Numbered from the stretch's first letter, positions 7,683 to 17,288 are shown. The stretch is 64,000 nucleotides of DNA from Amycolatopsis saalfeldensis (GCF_900110575.1 NZ_FOEF01000001.1:372001-436000), one strand, 5' to 3'. Numbers and translations are program-made. The notes: a model not told the origin generated them from the sequence alone.

Positions 7683-9455
7683 TCAGTAGTCCTTGAAACC
7701 CTTGCCCGTCTTACGGCCGAGCCGTCCCGCCGTCACCAGGTGCTCCAGCAGCGGCGCGGGCGAGAAGCCCTCTTCGCGGAACTCGTTGAACAGCGTCCGC
7801 TCGATCGCCAGCGAAACGTCCAGCCCCACCACGTCCAGCAGTTCGAACGGCCCCATCGGCAGGCCGCAGCCGACCTTCATCGCGGTGTCGATGTCGTCGG
7901 CCGACGCGTAGTGCGCTTCCAGCATCTTCACCGCGTCGTTGAGGTAGGGGAACAGCAGCGCGTTGACGATGAAGCCGGCCCGGTCGCCGCAGTGCACCGG
8001 GTGCTTGCCCACGGCGGCGCACACCGCGGCGGCGGTCGCGACCACGTCCGGCGCGGTGGCGATCGTCGACACCACCTCCACCAGCTTCATCACCGGCGCC
8101 GGGTTGAAAAAGTGCAGCCCCAGCACGTCCCCGGGACGTGAGGTCGCGGCCGCGCACTCGATCACCGGCAGCGAGGACGTGGTCGTGGCGAGGACCGCGC
8201 CGGGCCGCACCACGTCGTCCAGCGCCGCGAACACCGCCTGTTTCACGGCCAGTTCCTCGGCCACCGCCTCCACCACGAGGTCCACGTCCGCCAGCGCCTC
8301 GAAGTCGGTGACCGGCGCGATCCGGCCCAGCGCGGCGGCAGCGTCCTCTTCGGACAGACGGCCCTTCACCACGGACTTGTCCAGCGACTTCTTCACCTTC
8401 GCCACGGACGCCTCGGCCTTCTCCAGGCTCCGCGCCCGCAGCACGACGTCGAACCCGCGTTTGGCGAACACCTCCGCGATGCCCGTGGCCATCGTCCCGG
8501 TGCCGATCACGCCCACCTTCCGCACCTCGCGCGGTGCCACGGACTCCACTGTGGACGCAGGCGTGAAGCCGTCGGCGACGACGGTGGGCGAGTCCGGCGC
8601 ATCGTAGGCATAGAAGCCCCGGCCGGTCTTGCGGCCCAGCAGGCCGGCAGTGATCATCTGCTTCAGCAGCGGCGCCGGCGCGTGCAGCCGGTTGCGCGAC
8701 TGGTGGTACATGGTGTCGAGGATTTCGTACGCCGTGTCCAGGCCGATCAGGTCCAGCAAGGCCAACGGCCCCATCGGGTAGCCGCAGCCGAAGCGCATCG
8801 CGGCGTCCAGGTCCTCCCGCGTCGCGTACCGCTGCTCGTACATCCGCACGGCGTGGTTGAGGTAGCCGAACAGCAGCGCGTTCGCGATGAACCCGGCCCG
8901 GTCGCCCATCACCACGGGCACCTTGCCGAGCCGTTCGGCGAACGCCACGACGTCGGTCACCACTTCCGGCTCCGTGACGACCGTGCGCACCACTTCGACC
9001 AGCTTCAGCACCGGCGCCGGGTTGAAGAAGTGCATCCCGACGACCTTGCCCGGCCGCGCCGTGTGCACGCTGATCTCGGTGATGGACAACGACGAGGTGT
9101 TCGACACGAAGACGACGTCCGGCCGCGTCACCTTGTCCAGCTGGGAGAAGACCTCCGCCTTCGCCGCCAGGCTCTCTGGGATCGCCTCGATCACCAGGTC
9201 CACTTCGGACAGGTCGGACAGCGAGGTCGAGCAGCTGACTCGCGCCAGCAACGCTTCTCGACCGGCTTCGTCGAGCTTGCCGCCGGCGAGCGCGCGCTCG
9301 GTGGAGTGCCGCAGGTGGCCCTGGCCGCGGGCGACGCCGGCCTCGTCCAACTCCACGGCCACGACGTCGATCCCGCTGCGCGCCAGCACCTCCGCGATGC
9401 CGGCGCCCATCGTGCCCAGGCCGACGACGCCGACCTTCGAGATATCCCGTGCCAT
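7683..9455 (-). CDS. Tandem-fused 3-hydroxyacyl-CoA dehydrogenase
   Basis: 590 residues made of two full 3HCDH units. Unit 1 starts KVGVVGLGTMGAGIAEVLAR (NAD-binding), with HFFNPAPVLKLVEVV and the C-terminal helical domain ending LGRKTGRGFYAY. Unit 2 starts near residue 315 with KVGVIGTGTMATGIAEVFAK and repeats HFFNPAPVMKLVEVV, GDRAGFIVNALLF and LGRKTGKGF. Family role: oxidation of (S)-3-hydroxyacyl-CoA to 3-oxoacyl-CoA in beta-oxidation or butyryl-CoA metabolism. Each unit keeps the His of HFFNP and the Asn of VNALLF/ANALLF. Ribosome binding site GGAGGACCCG just before ATG 9455. An internal duplication-fusion; single-unit enzymes of about 285 residues are more common. Confidence 0.93.
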   Translation of the reverse strand: MARDISKVGVVGLGTMGAGIAEVLARSGIDVVAVELDEAGVARGQGHLRHSTERALAGGKLDEAGREALLARVSCSTSLSDLSEVDLVIEAIPESLAAKAEVFSQLDKVTRPDVVFVSNTSSLSITEISVHTARPGKVVGMHFFNPAPVLKLVEVVRTVVTEPEVVTDVVAFAERLGKVPVVMGDRAGFIANALLFGYLNHAVRMYEQRYATREDLDAAMRFGCGYPMGPLALLDLIGLDTAYEILDTMYHQSRNRLHAPAPLLKQMITAGLLGRKTGRGFYAYDAPDSPTVVADGFTPASTVESVAPREVRKVGVIGTGTMATGIAEVFAKRGFDVVLRARSLEKAEASVAKVKKSLDKSVVKGRLSEEDAAAALGRIAPVTDFEALADVDLVVEAVAEELAVKQAVFAALDDVVRPGAVLATTTSSLPVIECAAATSRPGDVLGLHFFNPAPVMKLVEVVSTIATAPDVVATAAAVCAAVGKHPVHCGDRAGFIVNALLFPYLNDAVKMLEAHYASADDIDTAMKVGCGLPMGPFELLDVVGLDVSLAIERTLFNEFREEGFSPAPLLEHLVTAGRLGRKTGKGFKDY

Positions 9456-9571
9456 CGGGTCCTCCGGAGGTTACTCGCGGGTAGTGTGGGCCCACTGTGG
9501 CACGGGAACCCCGCGAAAGCACTTCGGAATCGAGTCAGACCGGGGGCATCTCACCCGGTCGCGAACCCGGC

Positions 9572-10240
9572 TCACTCCCCGAAGTTCGTCTCCACCAGCG
9601 CGGTCACCTTCGCCAGCGCCTCACCCGCCTGCGGCCCGCTCGCCCGGACGACGATCCGGTCGCCCTGGCGCGCGCCGAGCGACATCAGCGCGAGCACGCT
9701 GTGCCCGTCGACCTCCCGCTCGCCCAGCCGCACGGAGACCTCGGCGTCGAGCCCGGCCAGGCTCCGCACCAGCACCGCGGCCGGCCGCGCGTGGAGCCCG
9801 ACCTCGTTGGCCAGCGTCAGCTCCTGCTCTTCGGCACCATCGGAGTCCACGGCCAGCAGGTCGGGCGCAAGCCCGGCGCTCGCCGCGGCCTCGCCGACGG
9901 CCTTGCGGCTCGCCCCGCCCTGCGCGGCCACGGCCGCCGCCACCGCGCCCTCCACCAGCGGCGCGTCGACGACCACCGCCGAGGACGGGTCGGCCAGCGA
10001 CTCCACCGCCAGCTCGGCCGTCATCTGCGCACTGCCCAGGTCGTACAGCAGCACCACGCCGTCGCCGGAATCGGCACGCTGGACGGCCGCCACGACCTCG
10101 TCGTAGTCGGTGCCGATCCCGCCGCCGTCGAGGCCGCCCGCCGGGCGGATCCGGACGTCCGGCGCCATCTGCGCCGCCAGCTCGGCCAGCCCTTCGGCCA
10201 GCTTCGCGCTGTGCGACACGAGCACGATTCCGACGGTCAC
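9572..10240 (-). CDS. dhaM: DhaM, phosphoryl donor of dihydroxyacetone kinase (EIIA-Man plus HPr domains)
   Basis: 222 residues. The N-terminal EIIA-mannose-type domain has the phosphorylated His in VLVSHSAKLAEG (His10), and the HPr-like domain begins near residue 140 with NEVGLHARPAAVLV (phospho-His in GLHARPA). No enzyme I domain is fused, unlike the E. coli DhaM, so a separate EI is needed. Role: relays phosphate from the PTS to DhaL-ADP. The GTG start at 10240 overlaps the dhaL stop by four bases (GTGA), implying translational coupling. Third gene of dhaKLM. Confidence 0.93.
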   Translation of the reverse strand: MTVGIVLVSHSAKLAEGLAELAAQMAPDVRIRPAGGLDGGGIGTDYDEVVAAVQRADSGDGVVLLYDLGSAQMTAELAVESLADPSSAVVVDAPLVEGAVAAAVAAQGGASRKAVGEAAASAGLAPDLLAVDSDGAEEQELTLANEVGLHARPAAVLVRSLAGLDAEVSVRLGEREVDGHSVLALMSLGARQGDRIVVRASGPQAGEALAKVTALVETNFGE

Positions 10241-10866
10241 CGGGCCGCCTCCGCGAACGCGCGCAGCAGCAGCGCCGTGGACCGGGCGCCGGGGTCCAGA
10301 TGCCCGACGGCGCGCTCGCCGAGGTAGGACGCGCGGCCCTTGCGCGGCACCAGGTCCACTGTGGACTCCGCGCCGCGGTCGGCCGCGTCGGCGGCGGCCG
10401 CGAGCACCTCGGCGACCGACGCGTCCGCGGCGGCGGCTCCCTCGGCAGCCGAGACGGCCGGGATCAGCGCGTCCACCATCGTCGCGTCGCCGCCGACCGC
10501 CTTGCCACGCGCCTGCACGCCCTCCAGCGCCGCCCGCAGCGCTTCGAGCAGCAGCGGCACGTCGATCTCCGCGGCGTCGCCCAGCTTCGCCGACGCACGC
10601 AGGAAAGCCGTGCCGTACAACGGTCCCGCGGCGCCGCCGACCTTCGAGATCAGTGTGGTGGCGGCCAGTTTCGCGACGGCTCCCGGTGTCGCCGGCACCT
10701 CCGTCTCCAGCGCCGAAACGATCGCGGTGAAGCCGCGGCTCAGGTTCTCGCCGTGATCGCCGTCGCCGATCGCGCGGTCGAGCTCGATCAGCTCGGTGCG
10801 GTGCTCGGCGACGACCTCGGCCGCGGCCCGCAGTGCGGCCGCGAAGCCCTCCGAAGAACAGCCCAT
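10237..10866 (-). CDS. dhaL: DhaL, ADP-binding subunit of dihydroxyacetone kinase
   Basis: About 209 residues from ATG 10866, which overlaps the dhaK stop by one base (TGATG). The all-helical DhaL fold shows the Mg-ADP ligands in ELDRAIGDGDHGENL (His/Asp cluster near residue 38), SKVGGAAGPLYGTAF, and GGDATMVDALIPA. The bound ADP is a coenzyme rephosphorylated by DhaM and passes phosphate to dihydroxyacetone held by DhaK. C-terminus has RASYLGERAVGHLDPGA, the family's conserved end. Confidence 0.95.
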   Translation of the reverse strand: MGCSSEGFAAALRAAAEVVAEHRTELIELDRAIGDGDHGENLSRGFTAIVSALETEVPATPGAVAKLAATTLISKVGGAAGPLYGTAFLRASAKLGDAAEIDVPLLLEALRAALEGVQARGKAVGGDATMVDALIPAVSAAEGAAAADASVAEVLAAAADAADRGAESTVDLVPRKGRASYLGERAVGHLDPGARSTALLLRAFAEAAR

Positions 10867-11867
10867 CAGATCCCCCACCGCAGCGCGGGCGTCCACACGG
10901 GCGCGTCCCACAGCTCGGTCAGCTCGTCGTCCAGTTTCAGCAGCGTCAGGCTCATCCCCTGCATCTCGAGACTGGTGATGTACGGGCCGACGAGCCTGCG
11001 CTCCACCACGATCCCACGCTCCGCCAGCAGCCGCTCGGCGATCCCGTGCGCGAGGTACAGCTCCAGCAGCGGGGTGGCGCCCATCGAATTGGTGAACAGC
11101 AGCACCTTGTCGCCCGCCTCGTACGGCAGGTCCGAGACGACGGCCTCGACCAGCCGAGCGACCAGTGCGTCGGCCGGTTCGAGCGGGATGCGCTCACGGC
11201 CGGGCTCGCCGTGGATGCCGATGCCGAACTCGATCTCGTCCGGGCCGAGGTCGAAACTCGGCTCGCCGACGTGCGGCACCGTCGGCGCGGTCAGCGCCAC
11301 GCCGATCGAGCGCACCTGCCCGATCACCTTGCGGGCCAGCGCTTCCACCGCGTCCAGCGAGTCGCCGCGCTCCGCGGCCGCGCCGGTGATCTTCTCCAGC
11401 AGCACCGTGCCGCCCACCCCGCGCCGCCCGGCGGTGAACGTCGAGTCCTTGACAGCGACGTCGTCGTCGATCACCACGCTGCGCACATCGAGGTCTTCGG
11501 CCGCGGCCAGTTCGGCGGCGGTCTCGAAGTTCAGCACGTCGCCGGTGTAGTTCTTGACGATCAGCAACGCCCCCGCGGGCCCGGTGGTCGCGGTGACGGC
11601 GGCCTGCACCGCGTCCGGCGTCGGCGAGGTGAAGACGGGGCCCGGCACCGCCGCGTCGAGCATGCCGCGCCCGACGAACCCGCCGTGCAGCGGCTCGTGC
11701 CCGGACCCGCCGCCGGAGATCACGGCGACCTTGCCGGAAACCGGCGCGTCGGCCCGCACGACCAGCGCCGGGTCGTCCCGCACCCGAAGGATGTCCGCGT
11801 GGGCGAGCGCGAGGCCCGTGAGCGACTCCGCGACCACTGCGGCCGGATCGTTGATGATCTTCTTCAT
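10866..11867 (-). CDS. dhaK: DhaK, dihydroxyacetone-binding kinase subunit
   Basis: 333 residues from ATG 11867 (MKKIINDPAAVV), chosen because GGAGG lies seven bases upstream. Conserved GGGSGHEPLHGGFVG (about residue 50; its His region forms part of the active site) and the C-terminal IGIHGEPG, whose His makes the covalent hemiaminal with dihydroxyacetone. Product: dihydroxyacetone phosphate for glycolysis. First gene of a three-gene operon transcribed leftwards with overlapping ends. No adjacent glycerol dehydrogenase or DhaR regulator is visible here. Confidence 0.95.
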   Translation of the reverse strand: MKKIINDPAAVVAESLTGLALAHADILRVRDDPALVVRADAPVSGKVAVISGGGSGHEPLHGGFVGRGMLDAAVPGPVFTSPTPDAVQAAVTATTGPAGALLIVKNYTGDVLNFETAAELAAAEDLDVRSVVIDDDVAVKDSTFTAGRRGVGGTVLLEKITGAAAERGDSLDAVEALARKVIGQVRSIGVALTAPTVPHVGEPSFDLGPDEIEFGIGIHGEPGRERIPLEPADALVARLVEAVVSDLPYEAGDKVLLFTNSMGATPLLELYLAHGIAERLLAERGIVVERRLVGPYITSLEMQGMSLTLLKLDDELTELWDAPVWTPALRWGI

Positions 11868-11936
11868 GCGGACCTCCGGCGTCTTCGGTGGGGTGCGCAC
11901 CCAACCTATCCGCCCGCGGCCACCCACCGCCAAGGC

Positions 11937-12935
11937 TCAGGGCTGCGGCAGCTTCGGCGCGACCTGCTTGGCCAGGCCCAGCGCCTTGCCGCACGGGTCG
12001 TCGGTCTCCGGTTTGGTGTCGTAGTTCGTGTACTGCACCTGGGCCACCTCGACGCTGCCGTCCTGCCAGGGCCGGTGCTGCCACTGGATCCGGCAGTCGG
12101 AACTGCCGGTCGCCCCCTGCTTCTGGAACGCCTGGCTCGGGGCGCCGACGTCGGCCTTCACCCAGCCGTCACCCTCCAGCGGCGGGGTGGAGGGGAAGAA
12201 CAGGACGGTGACACTCGCGCTGGTGCCCCACACACAGCTGTGCAGCGAGGAGGCCCCGGCCTTGGCGTTCTTGATCACCGGCGCCACCGCCGCGTCGGTC
12301 AGCACCGAACACGGGTCGACGTCGATCAGGGAGCCCTTGGCTTCGGCGTACTTCTGCGGCGAGGAATGCAGCTTCTGCACGGCCGGTGTGAGCAGCGTCC
12401 GCCCGGCGCGGCACGGGTCGCCGCCCGCGTAGTCGATCAAGAACGAAATGCCGAGGTCGGGATCACGCGAGGTGAGCGCGCTGACCGTGCAGGAGGTGCC
12501 GGTGGTGTCCTTCACCTCGACCTGCGGCAGCCCGCCGACCTGGCCGGTGCCCTTGCTGGAGGCGAAGGTGACCAGCGTGCCGACCTGGGCGTCGACCGAG
12601 ATCTCCTTGCCACCCGGGTCTTTCACTTTGTTGCGGCAGTCGTCGAACCGCACGCTGGACGGCGTCGGGTCGCCGTCGGCCGTGCCGAGCACGGCGAGCG
12701 AGGCCTGGTCCACGAACTGGCACGGCTGCACCGGGCGCAGCGCGGCGGAAGCGACCGCCGGATCGGTGATCGGGCCTGAGGACGCCGGCGAATCCCCGCT
12801 CGCGGCGGGGACCGTCGTGCGCGCGAAGTTCTGCTTGCCCAGGTCCGGGCCGCCGCACGCGGACACCACCAGGACACCGGCCGCGACCAGTGCGGACAGC
12901 TTCAGGAACCGGCCGCGCCGGAGATCGTGCACCAC
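11937..12935 (-). CDS. Secreted lipoprotein with two DUF3558-like halves
   Basis: About 332 residues from a GTG near 12935 (12932 is also possible). An Arg-rich start is followed by a hydrophobic helix and the lipobox VVSAC, so it is lipid-anchored outside the membrane. The mature part contains two related modules, each with paired Cys: PVQPCQFVDQASLAVLG...DDC and VDPCSVLTDAAVAPVIK...SCVWG. This resembles the actinobacterial DUF3558 layout (DPC...C..W). No enzymatic motif is seen. It may bind a ligand or cell-wall component (inference). The longer upstream reading frame lacks coding character. Confidence 0.75.
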   Translation of the reverse strand: MVHDLRRGRFLKLSALVAAGVLVVSACGGPDLGKQNFARTTVPAASGDSPASSGPITDPAVASAALRPVQPCQFVDQASLAVLGTADGDPTPSSVRFDDCRNKVKDPGGKEISVDAQVGTLVTFASSKGTGQVGGLPQVEVKDTTGTSCTVSALTSRDPDLGISFLIDYAGGDPCRAGRTLLTPAVQKLHSSPQKYAEAKGSLIDVDPCSVLTDAAVAPVIKNAKAGASSLHSCVWGTSASVTVLFFPSTPPLEGDGWVKADVGAPSQAFQKQGATGSSDCRIQWQHRPWQDGSVEVAQVQYTNYDTKPETDDPCGKALGLAKQVAPKLPQP

Positions 12936-12982
12936 GCGGAGCACGGTAGCCGCCACCGGCGCGGCCTGTCCGGACAACCCGG

Positions 12983-13273
12983 TTATTCGACCGGTGCCGG
13001 CGGCTCGGCGACGTTCTCGCCCTGCGGCGGCCCGACCGGCACCACGATCGGGCGCACCAGTGCCCACGTCACGAAGATCGCCGTGAACACGAGCAGGCCG
13101 ATCCCCGCCCACAGGTTGATGTTCACCCCGGCGGCCTTGTCCAGGTCCGCCTGGGTGGTGAACGCCGCGCCCATCACCGTCAGCACCACGCCGTACACGC
13201 CGGTCAGCAACGCGATGATCAACCGGATGTCGAAAGCGCCCGCCTTGCGCGGCCGCGAGGACCCGTCAGTCAT
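12983..13273 (-). CDS. Small two-helix membrane protein next to a sodium symporter
   Basis: 96 residues with two hydrophobic helices: about 17-37 (IRLIIALLTGVYGVVLTVMG) and 54-75 (LWAGIGLLVFTAIFVTWALV). A Pro/Glu-rich tail follows. It lies nine bases downstream of the symporter gene on the same strand. The same family commonly accompanies SSS symporters in actinomycetes (recollection), so it may be an accessory subunit; that role is inferred from context only. Confidence 0.75.
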   Translation of the reverse strand: MTDGSSRPRKAGAFDIRLIIALLTGVYGVVLTVMGAAFTTQADLDKAAGVNINLWAGIGLLVFTAIFVTWALVRPIVVPVGPPQGENVAEPPAPVE

Positions 13274-13282
13274 TCCGGCCTC

Positions 13283-14980
13283 CTAGAAGATGACGTTGAG
13301 GACGATGGTGATCACGAGCACGATGCCGGCCAGCAGGCCCGGCTTGCGGTACCAGCCCGAGTTCTCGCCGGTGTCGTCGTGCTTCAGCGAACCACGCGGG
13401 GTCAGCGAGTAGACCAGCCCGACCAGCTCGCTGTCCGCCTTCGGCCGCGTGACCATCGAGACGGCGACGCTGACCACGATGTCCACCACGAACGCCGCGC
13501 CGGCGGCCACGAAGCTGATGCCCTGGCCGGTCAGCCCGATGATCCCGGCCTGCGACAGGCTCCAGATCAGGATCGCCGAGACGGTGCCGGCCACCAGGCC
13601 GATCCAGCCCGCGCTCGCCGTCATCCGCTTCCAGAACATGCCGAGGATGAAGGTGGCGAACAGCGGCGCGTTGAAGAAGGAGAACAGGTCCTGCAGGTAG
13701 TTCAGGATGTTGCCCGAGTTCGACGCGATGAACGCGGTGCCGATCGCCAGGATCGTGCCGCCCGCGGTGACGCCGCGGCCGAGCCGGAGGTAGTAGCCGT
13801 CCGGCTTGTCCTTCTTGACGTACGCCTGCCAGATGTCGTACGTGAAGACGGAGTTGAACGCGCTCAGGTTGGCCGCCATGCCGGCCATGAAGGAGGCGAG
13901 CAGACCGGCGATGGCGATGCCGAGCATGCCGTTCGGCAGCAGGTCGCGCATCAGCAGCAGCAACGCGTTGTTGAACGTGACGCCGCTCGGCGCGCTGCCG
14001 CCCTGGAGCAGGATTCCCTTGTCGTGCAAGTACTCCGGCACCGTGACCGCGGCGATCATGCCGGGGATGATCACGATGAACGGGACCAGCATCTTCGGGA
14101 ACGCGCCGATGATCGGCGTGCGCCGCGCGGCCGACATGCTCTTCGACGCCATGGCCCGCTGGACCTCCACGAAGTTCGTGGTCCAGTAGCCGAAGGAGAG
14201 CACGAAGCCGAGGCCGAAGACGATGCCCAGCACCGAAAGGAAGTTGTTGCCGAAGCCGGTCAGGTTGTCACCGGGCCACGAATGCAGCTGCGCGGTACCG
14301 CCCGGGCTGCCGGTGACCTTGTTGACCAGGCCCTGCCAGCCGCCGACCTTCACCAGGCCGACGATGGTCAGCGGCAGCAGCGCGGCGACGATCACGAAGA
14401 ACTGCAGCACCTCGTTGTAGATCGCCGCGGACAGGCCGCCGAGCGCGGTGTAAGAGAGCACGATGACCGCCGCGATGACGATCGAGATCCACAGGTCCCA
14501 GCCGAGCAGCAGCTTCACCACGCTGGCCAGCAGGAACAGGTTCGCGCCGGCGATCAGGATCTGCGCGGCGGCGAAACTGATGCCGTTGACCAGGTGCGCG
14601 ACGTTGCCGAACCGGCGGCGCATGAACTCGGGAACGCTGCGCACCTTGGAGCCGTAGTAGAACGGCATCATCACGAGGCCGAGGAACAGCATCGCCGGGA
14701 TCGCGCCGATCCAGAAGTAGTGCACGGTCGGCAGGCCGTACTGGGCGCCGTTGGCCGACATGCCCATCACCTCGACCGCGCCGAGGTTCGCCGAGATGAA
14801 CGCCAGCCCGGTCACCCAGGCCGGTAGCGATCGTCCGGAGAGGAAGAAGTCGAGACTGCTCGACACCTGCCTTCTGGCCAGATAACCGATGCCGAGCACC
14901 AGCACGAAATAGAACGCCAACTCGATGTAGTCGATAGCACTAGCGTCGAGTCGCAGGTTCGCGTCGGCAAGGACGTGCAC
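13283..14980 (-). CDS. Sodium:solute symporter (SSS family)
   Basis: About 565 residues from GTG 14980 (VHVLADANLRLD), chosen for the GGAGGTG site just upstream. Around 14 membrane helices. The signature region AGANLFLLASVVKLLLG and the SSS core GYLARRQ...SSLDFFLSGRSLPAWVTGL are visible, as are the sodium-site-type GFGNNFLSVLGI and FMAGMAANLSAFNSVFTYDIWQ. Closest in pattern to the glucose/galactose/myo-inositol branch of SSS (SGLT-like), so a sugar or polyol substrate is plausible. Next to dhaKLM on the same strand but separated by the lipoprotein gene. The cargo is not decidable by eye. Confidence 0.93.
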   Translation of the reverse strand: MHVLADANLRLDASAIDYIELAFYFVLVLGIGYLARRQVSSSLDFFLSGRSLPAWVTGLAFISANLGAVEVMGMSANGAQYGLPTVHYFWIGAIPAMLFLGLVMMPFYYGSKVRSVPEFMRRRFGNVAHLVNGISFAAAQILIAGANLFLLASVVKLLLGWDLWISIVIAAVIVLSYTALGGLSAAIYNEVLQFFVIVAALLPLTIVGLVKVGGWQGLVNKVTGSPGGTAQLHSWPGDNLTGFGNNFLSVLGIVFGLGFVLSFGYWTTNFVEVQRAMASKSMSAARRTPIIGAFPKMLVPFIVIIPGMIAAVTVPEYLHDKGILLQGGSAPSGVTFNNALLLLMRDLLPNGMLGIAIAGLLASFMAGMAANLSAFNSVFTYDIWQAYVKKDKPDGYYLRLGRGVTAGGTILAIGTAFIASNSGNILNYLQDLFSFFNAPLFATFILGMFWKRMTASAGWIGLVAGTVSAILIWSLSQAGIIGLTGQGISFVAAGAAFVVDIVVSVAVSMVTRPKADSELVGLVYSLTPRGSLKHDDTGENSGWYRKPGLLAGIVLVITIVLNVIF

Positions 14981-15192
14981 CCGACCCACCTCCGAATCAA
15001 ACAATTTCCCACAGGAACCACCACGTTCCCGCCAGGCGCGAACAGTACTGCATGGATTCAGGGTCGGCACCACGACATGGCGGTTTTCGCCCGGAAGGCC
15101 TCCCCACCTCGGGGCAAGGTGGGCAAAAGACGCTCATGGACGGCGTTTCGGGTCGACCTGCGGACCGGACGACGGTCTCGTCGGCCAGGTGC

Positions 15193-15852
15193 TCAGAACA
15201 GCCGGAACTCGTCGGATTCGATGCCGCGCAGCGCGTCGTAGTCGAGGGTGAGGCAGCGGATGCCGCGGTCCTCGGCGAGGGTGCGCGCCTGGGGCTTGAT
15301 GAGCTGGGCGGCGAACACGCCCTGGACCGGCGCCAGCAACGGGTCGCGGTTGAGCAGCTCGAGGTAGCGGGTCAGCTGTTCCACGCCGTCGATCTCGCCG
15401 CGGCGCTTGATCTCCACGGCGACGCTGCCGCCCTCGGAGTCGCGGGCCATGATGTCGACCGGGCCGATGGCGGTGGGGAACTCGCGGCGCACCAGCGTGT
15501 AGCCGTCGCCGAGGGTCTTGATGTGCTCGGCCAGCAGCTCCTGGAGGTGGGCCTCCACGCCGTCCTTCTGCAGGCCCGGCTCGGCACCCAGCTCCTGGGC
15601 GTGGTCGTGGTAGATCTCCTCGATCGAGATCACCAGCTTCTCGCCCTGCTTGTTCTCGACGATCCACAGCTTGCCGTCCTCGATGAGCCAGCACGGCGGG
15701 CTCATCCAGTTCAGCGGCTTGTAGGCGCGGTCATCGGAGTGGACGGACACGGAGCCGTCGGACTTGACGAGCAGCAACCGGGTGGCCATCGGCAGATGGG
15801 CGGTCAGACGGCCGGCGTAGTCGACCTGGCAGCGAGCGATCACGAGACGCAC
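15193..15852 (-). CDS. nucS: NucS/EndoMS mismatch-specific endonuclease
   Basis: About 219 residues from a GTG at 15852 ([16 protein letters not shown]), the family's conserved start. The N-terminal dimerisation domain has [20 protein letters not shown] and the C-terminal PD-(D/E)xK nuclease core has GPVDIMARD and [17 protein letters not shown] (catalytic Asp, Glu and Lys). Actinomycetes lacking MutS/MutL use NucS with the beta clamp to cleave both strands at mismatches. The C-terminal ESDEFRLF resembles the clamp-binding tail. The long upstream extension to 15900 overlaps the Nudix gene and is discarded. Confidence 0.95.
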   Translation of the reverse strand: MRLVIARCQVDYAGRLTAHLPMATRLLLVKSDGSVSVHSDDRAYKPLNWMSPPCWLIEDGKLWIVENKQGEKLVISIEEIYHDHAQELGAEPGLQKDGVEAHLQELLAEHIKTLGDGYTLVRREFPTAIGPVDIMARDSEGGSVAVEIKRRGEIDGVEQLTRYLELLNRDPLLAPVQGVFAAQLIKPQARTLAEDRGIRCLTLDYDALRGIESDEFRLF

Positions 15853-15889
15853 CCGCCGAGGGTAGGACAGGCTCGGCGATACTGGGTGA

Positions 15890-16429
15890 GTGGACCCCAT
15901 TCAGCGTGTCGCGACCCGCGAGGTGTACCGGAACAACTGGATGACGGTGCGGGAGGACGCCATTCGCCGCGCCGACGGCAGTGAAGGCATCTACGGCGTG
16001 GTCGACAAACCGACCTATGCCCTGATCATCCCCCTCGACGGCGAGCGGGTGCTGCTCGTCGACCAGTTCCGCTACCCGGTGGGCGAGCGTCGCTGGGAAT
16101 TCCCGCAGGGCACCGCCCCCGGCCTCGCCGAGGTCCCGCCCACCGAGGTCGCGCGCCGCGAACTGCGCGAGGAAACGGGGCTGCGCGCCGAAACCGTCAC
16201 CGAACTCGGCCGGCTCGAAGTCGCCCCCGGCATGTCCAGCCAGCGCGGCCACGTCTACCTCGCCACCGACCTCACCGAGGGCGCGCCGGAACGCGAGATC
16301 GAAGAGCAGGACATGACCACGGCGTGGTTCGCCCGCGCGGATGTGGAGAAGATGATCGCGACCGGTGGGATCACCGACGCGCAGACTGTCGCGGCGTACA
16401 CGCTTCTTCTGTTGCACGAACGGCGCTGA
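15890..16429 (+). CDS. Nudix hydrolase (ADP-ribose pyrophosphatase type)
   Basis: 179 residues from GTG 15890. The Nudix box spans [20 protein letters not shown] and continues into EETGL, giving the GX5EX7REUXEEXGU pattern with the metal-binding Glu residues. The preceding [17 protein letters not shown] is typical of ADP-ribose pyrophosphatases. Hydrolyses a nucleoside diphosphate linked to X. Divergent from nucS; starts 38 bp apart. Confidence 0.92.
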   Translation: MDPIQRVATREVYRNNWMTVREDAIRRADGSEGIYGVVDKPTYALIIPLDGERVLLVDQFRYPVGERRWEFPQGTAPGLAEVPPTEVARRELREETGLRAETVTELGRLEVAPGMSSQRGHVYLATDLTEGAPEREIEEQDMTTAWFARADVEKMIATGGITDAQTVAAYTLLLLHERR

Positions 16430-16448
16430 GCTGCGTGCGGATGATCAG

Positions 16449-17288
16449 ATGACCCGAGCGGTCCCCGCCGACCTGCTGGAAATCGCCGAAGCGCTGGTCC
16501 CCGGCGCGCCGCTTGGCTCCGCATGCCTTGCCGAGCAAGGGAATATGCACCACGTTGTGCTGTTCCCCGGCGTCGCCGCGGTGCGGATCAGCAAGCGCCC
16601 CGATGCCGCCGCCGAGCTGCCGCGCCGGGTCGAGGTCCTTCGAGCAGTCGCGGCGGCCGGTCTGCCTTTCGCCGTGCCGTCACCGCTGACGCCGGTGGCC
16701 ACGTTCGGGGAACGCGCGGCCGTCGCGATTTCGTGGCTCGACGGCGATTCGTTGCCGGAAGGCACCGGGGACCCGGCGGCGTTCGGCTTGCTTTTGGCGG
16801 CGTTGCGCGAGTTCGAGGTCTCGCCGGCGCTCAAGGCCGTTCTCCGCACGCCGCGCCAGCACGCCGACGGCCTCGGCTGGGCCGACATCCTGAACGACGA
16901 GGTCATTCCGCGCCTGCCGTCCAGGTGGCGTGACGGAGTCCGGCGGCGGCTGGACACGTTGCTGGCGCTGGAAGAGGTCCCGCCCAGGCTCGTCCACGGC
17001 GACCTCGGCGGCAGCAACGTCCACTTCGGCGAAGACGGCAAGCTGACCGGCGTCCTCGACTGGGACCTGGCAATCCTCTCCGACCCGGCGATCGACGCGG
17101 CCCTGGTCGCGACCTGGCACGGCTGGGACCTCCTGCGCGCAGCCGTCGACGAGGAAACCTACCAACGCGCCCGGACCTGGAACGACGCCATCGAGGTCGG
17201 ACACCTCCACGCGGTGTTCACGGGCAAGCCCTTGTCCCGCATCGACGGCTTTGTCGATTCTGTGGTCGCTTGGCTGGAAGAGCGGTAA
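16449..17288 (+). CDS. Aminoglycoside phosphotransferase family protein
   Basis: 279 residues from ATG 16449. APH/choline-kinase fold: a short N-terminal lobe with VVLFPGVAAVRISKRP, the catalytic loop LVHGDLGGSNVHF (Brenner motif, Asp base and Asn) and the metal-binding VLDWDLAILSDPAID in the C-lobe. Phosphorylates a small hydroxylated molecule; a role in antibiotic resistance is not implied. Starts 19 bp after the Nudix gene stop, so the two may be co-transcribed. Confidence 0.88.
   Translation: MTRAVPADLLEIAEALVPGAPLGSACLAEQGNMHHVVLFPGVAAVRISKRPDAAAELPRRVEVLRAVAAAGLPFAVPSPLTPVATFGERAAVAISWLDGDSLPEGTGDPAAFGLLLAALREFEVSPALKAVLRTPRQHADGLGWADILNDEVIPRLPSRWRDGVRRRLDTLLALEEVPPRLVHGDLGGSNVHFGEDGKLTGVLDWDLAILSDPAIDAALVATWHGWDLLRAAVDEETYQRARTWNDAIEVGHLHAVFTGKPLSRIDGFVDSVVAWLEER

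Noticed and set aside
8887..11550. 887-residue plus-strand open frame
   Set aside because: Covers the complement of the dehydrogenase and dhaKLM genes; no domain pattern.
16449..17288. Antibiotic resistance gene
   Set aside because: The APH fold is shared with many housekeeping kinases; nothing specific to an aminoglycoside substrate is visible.
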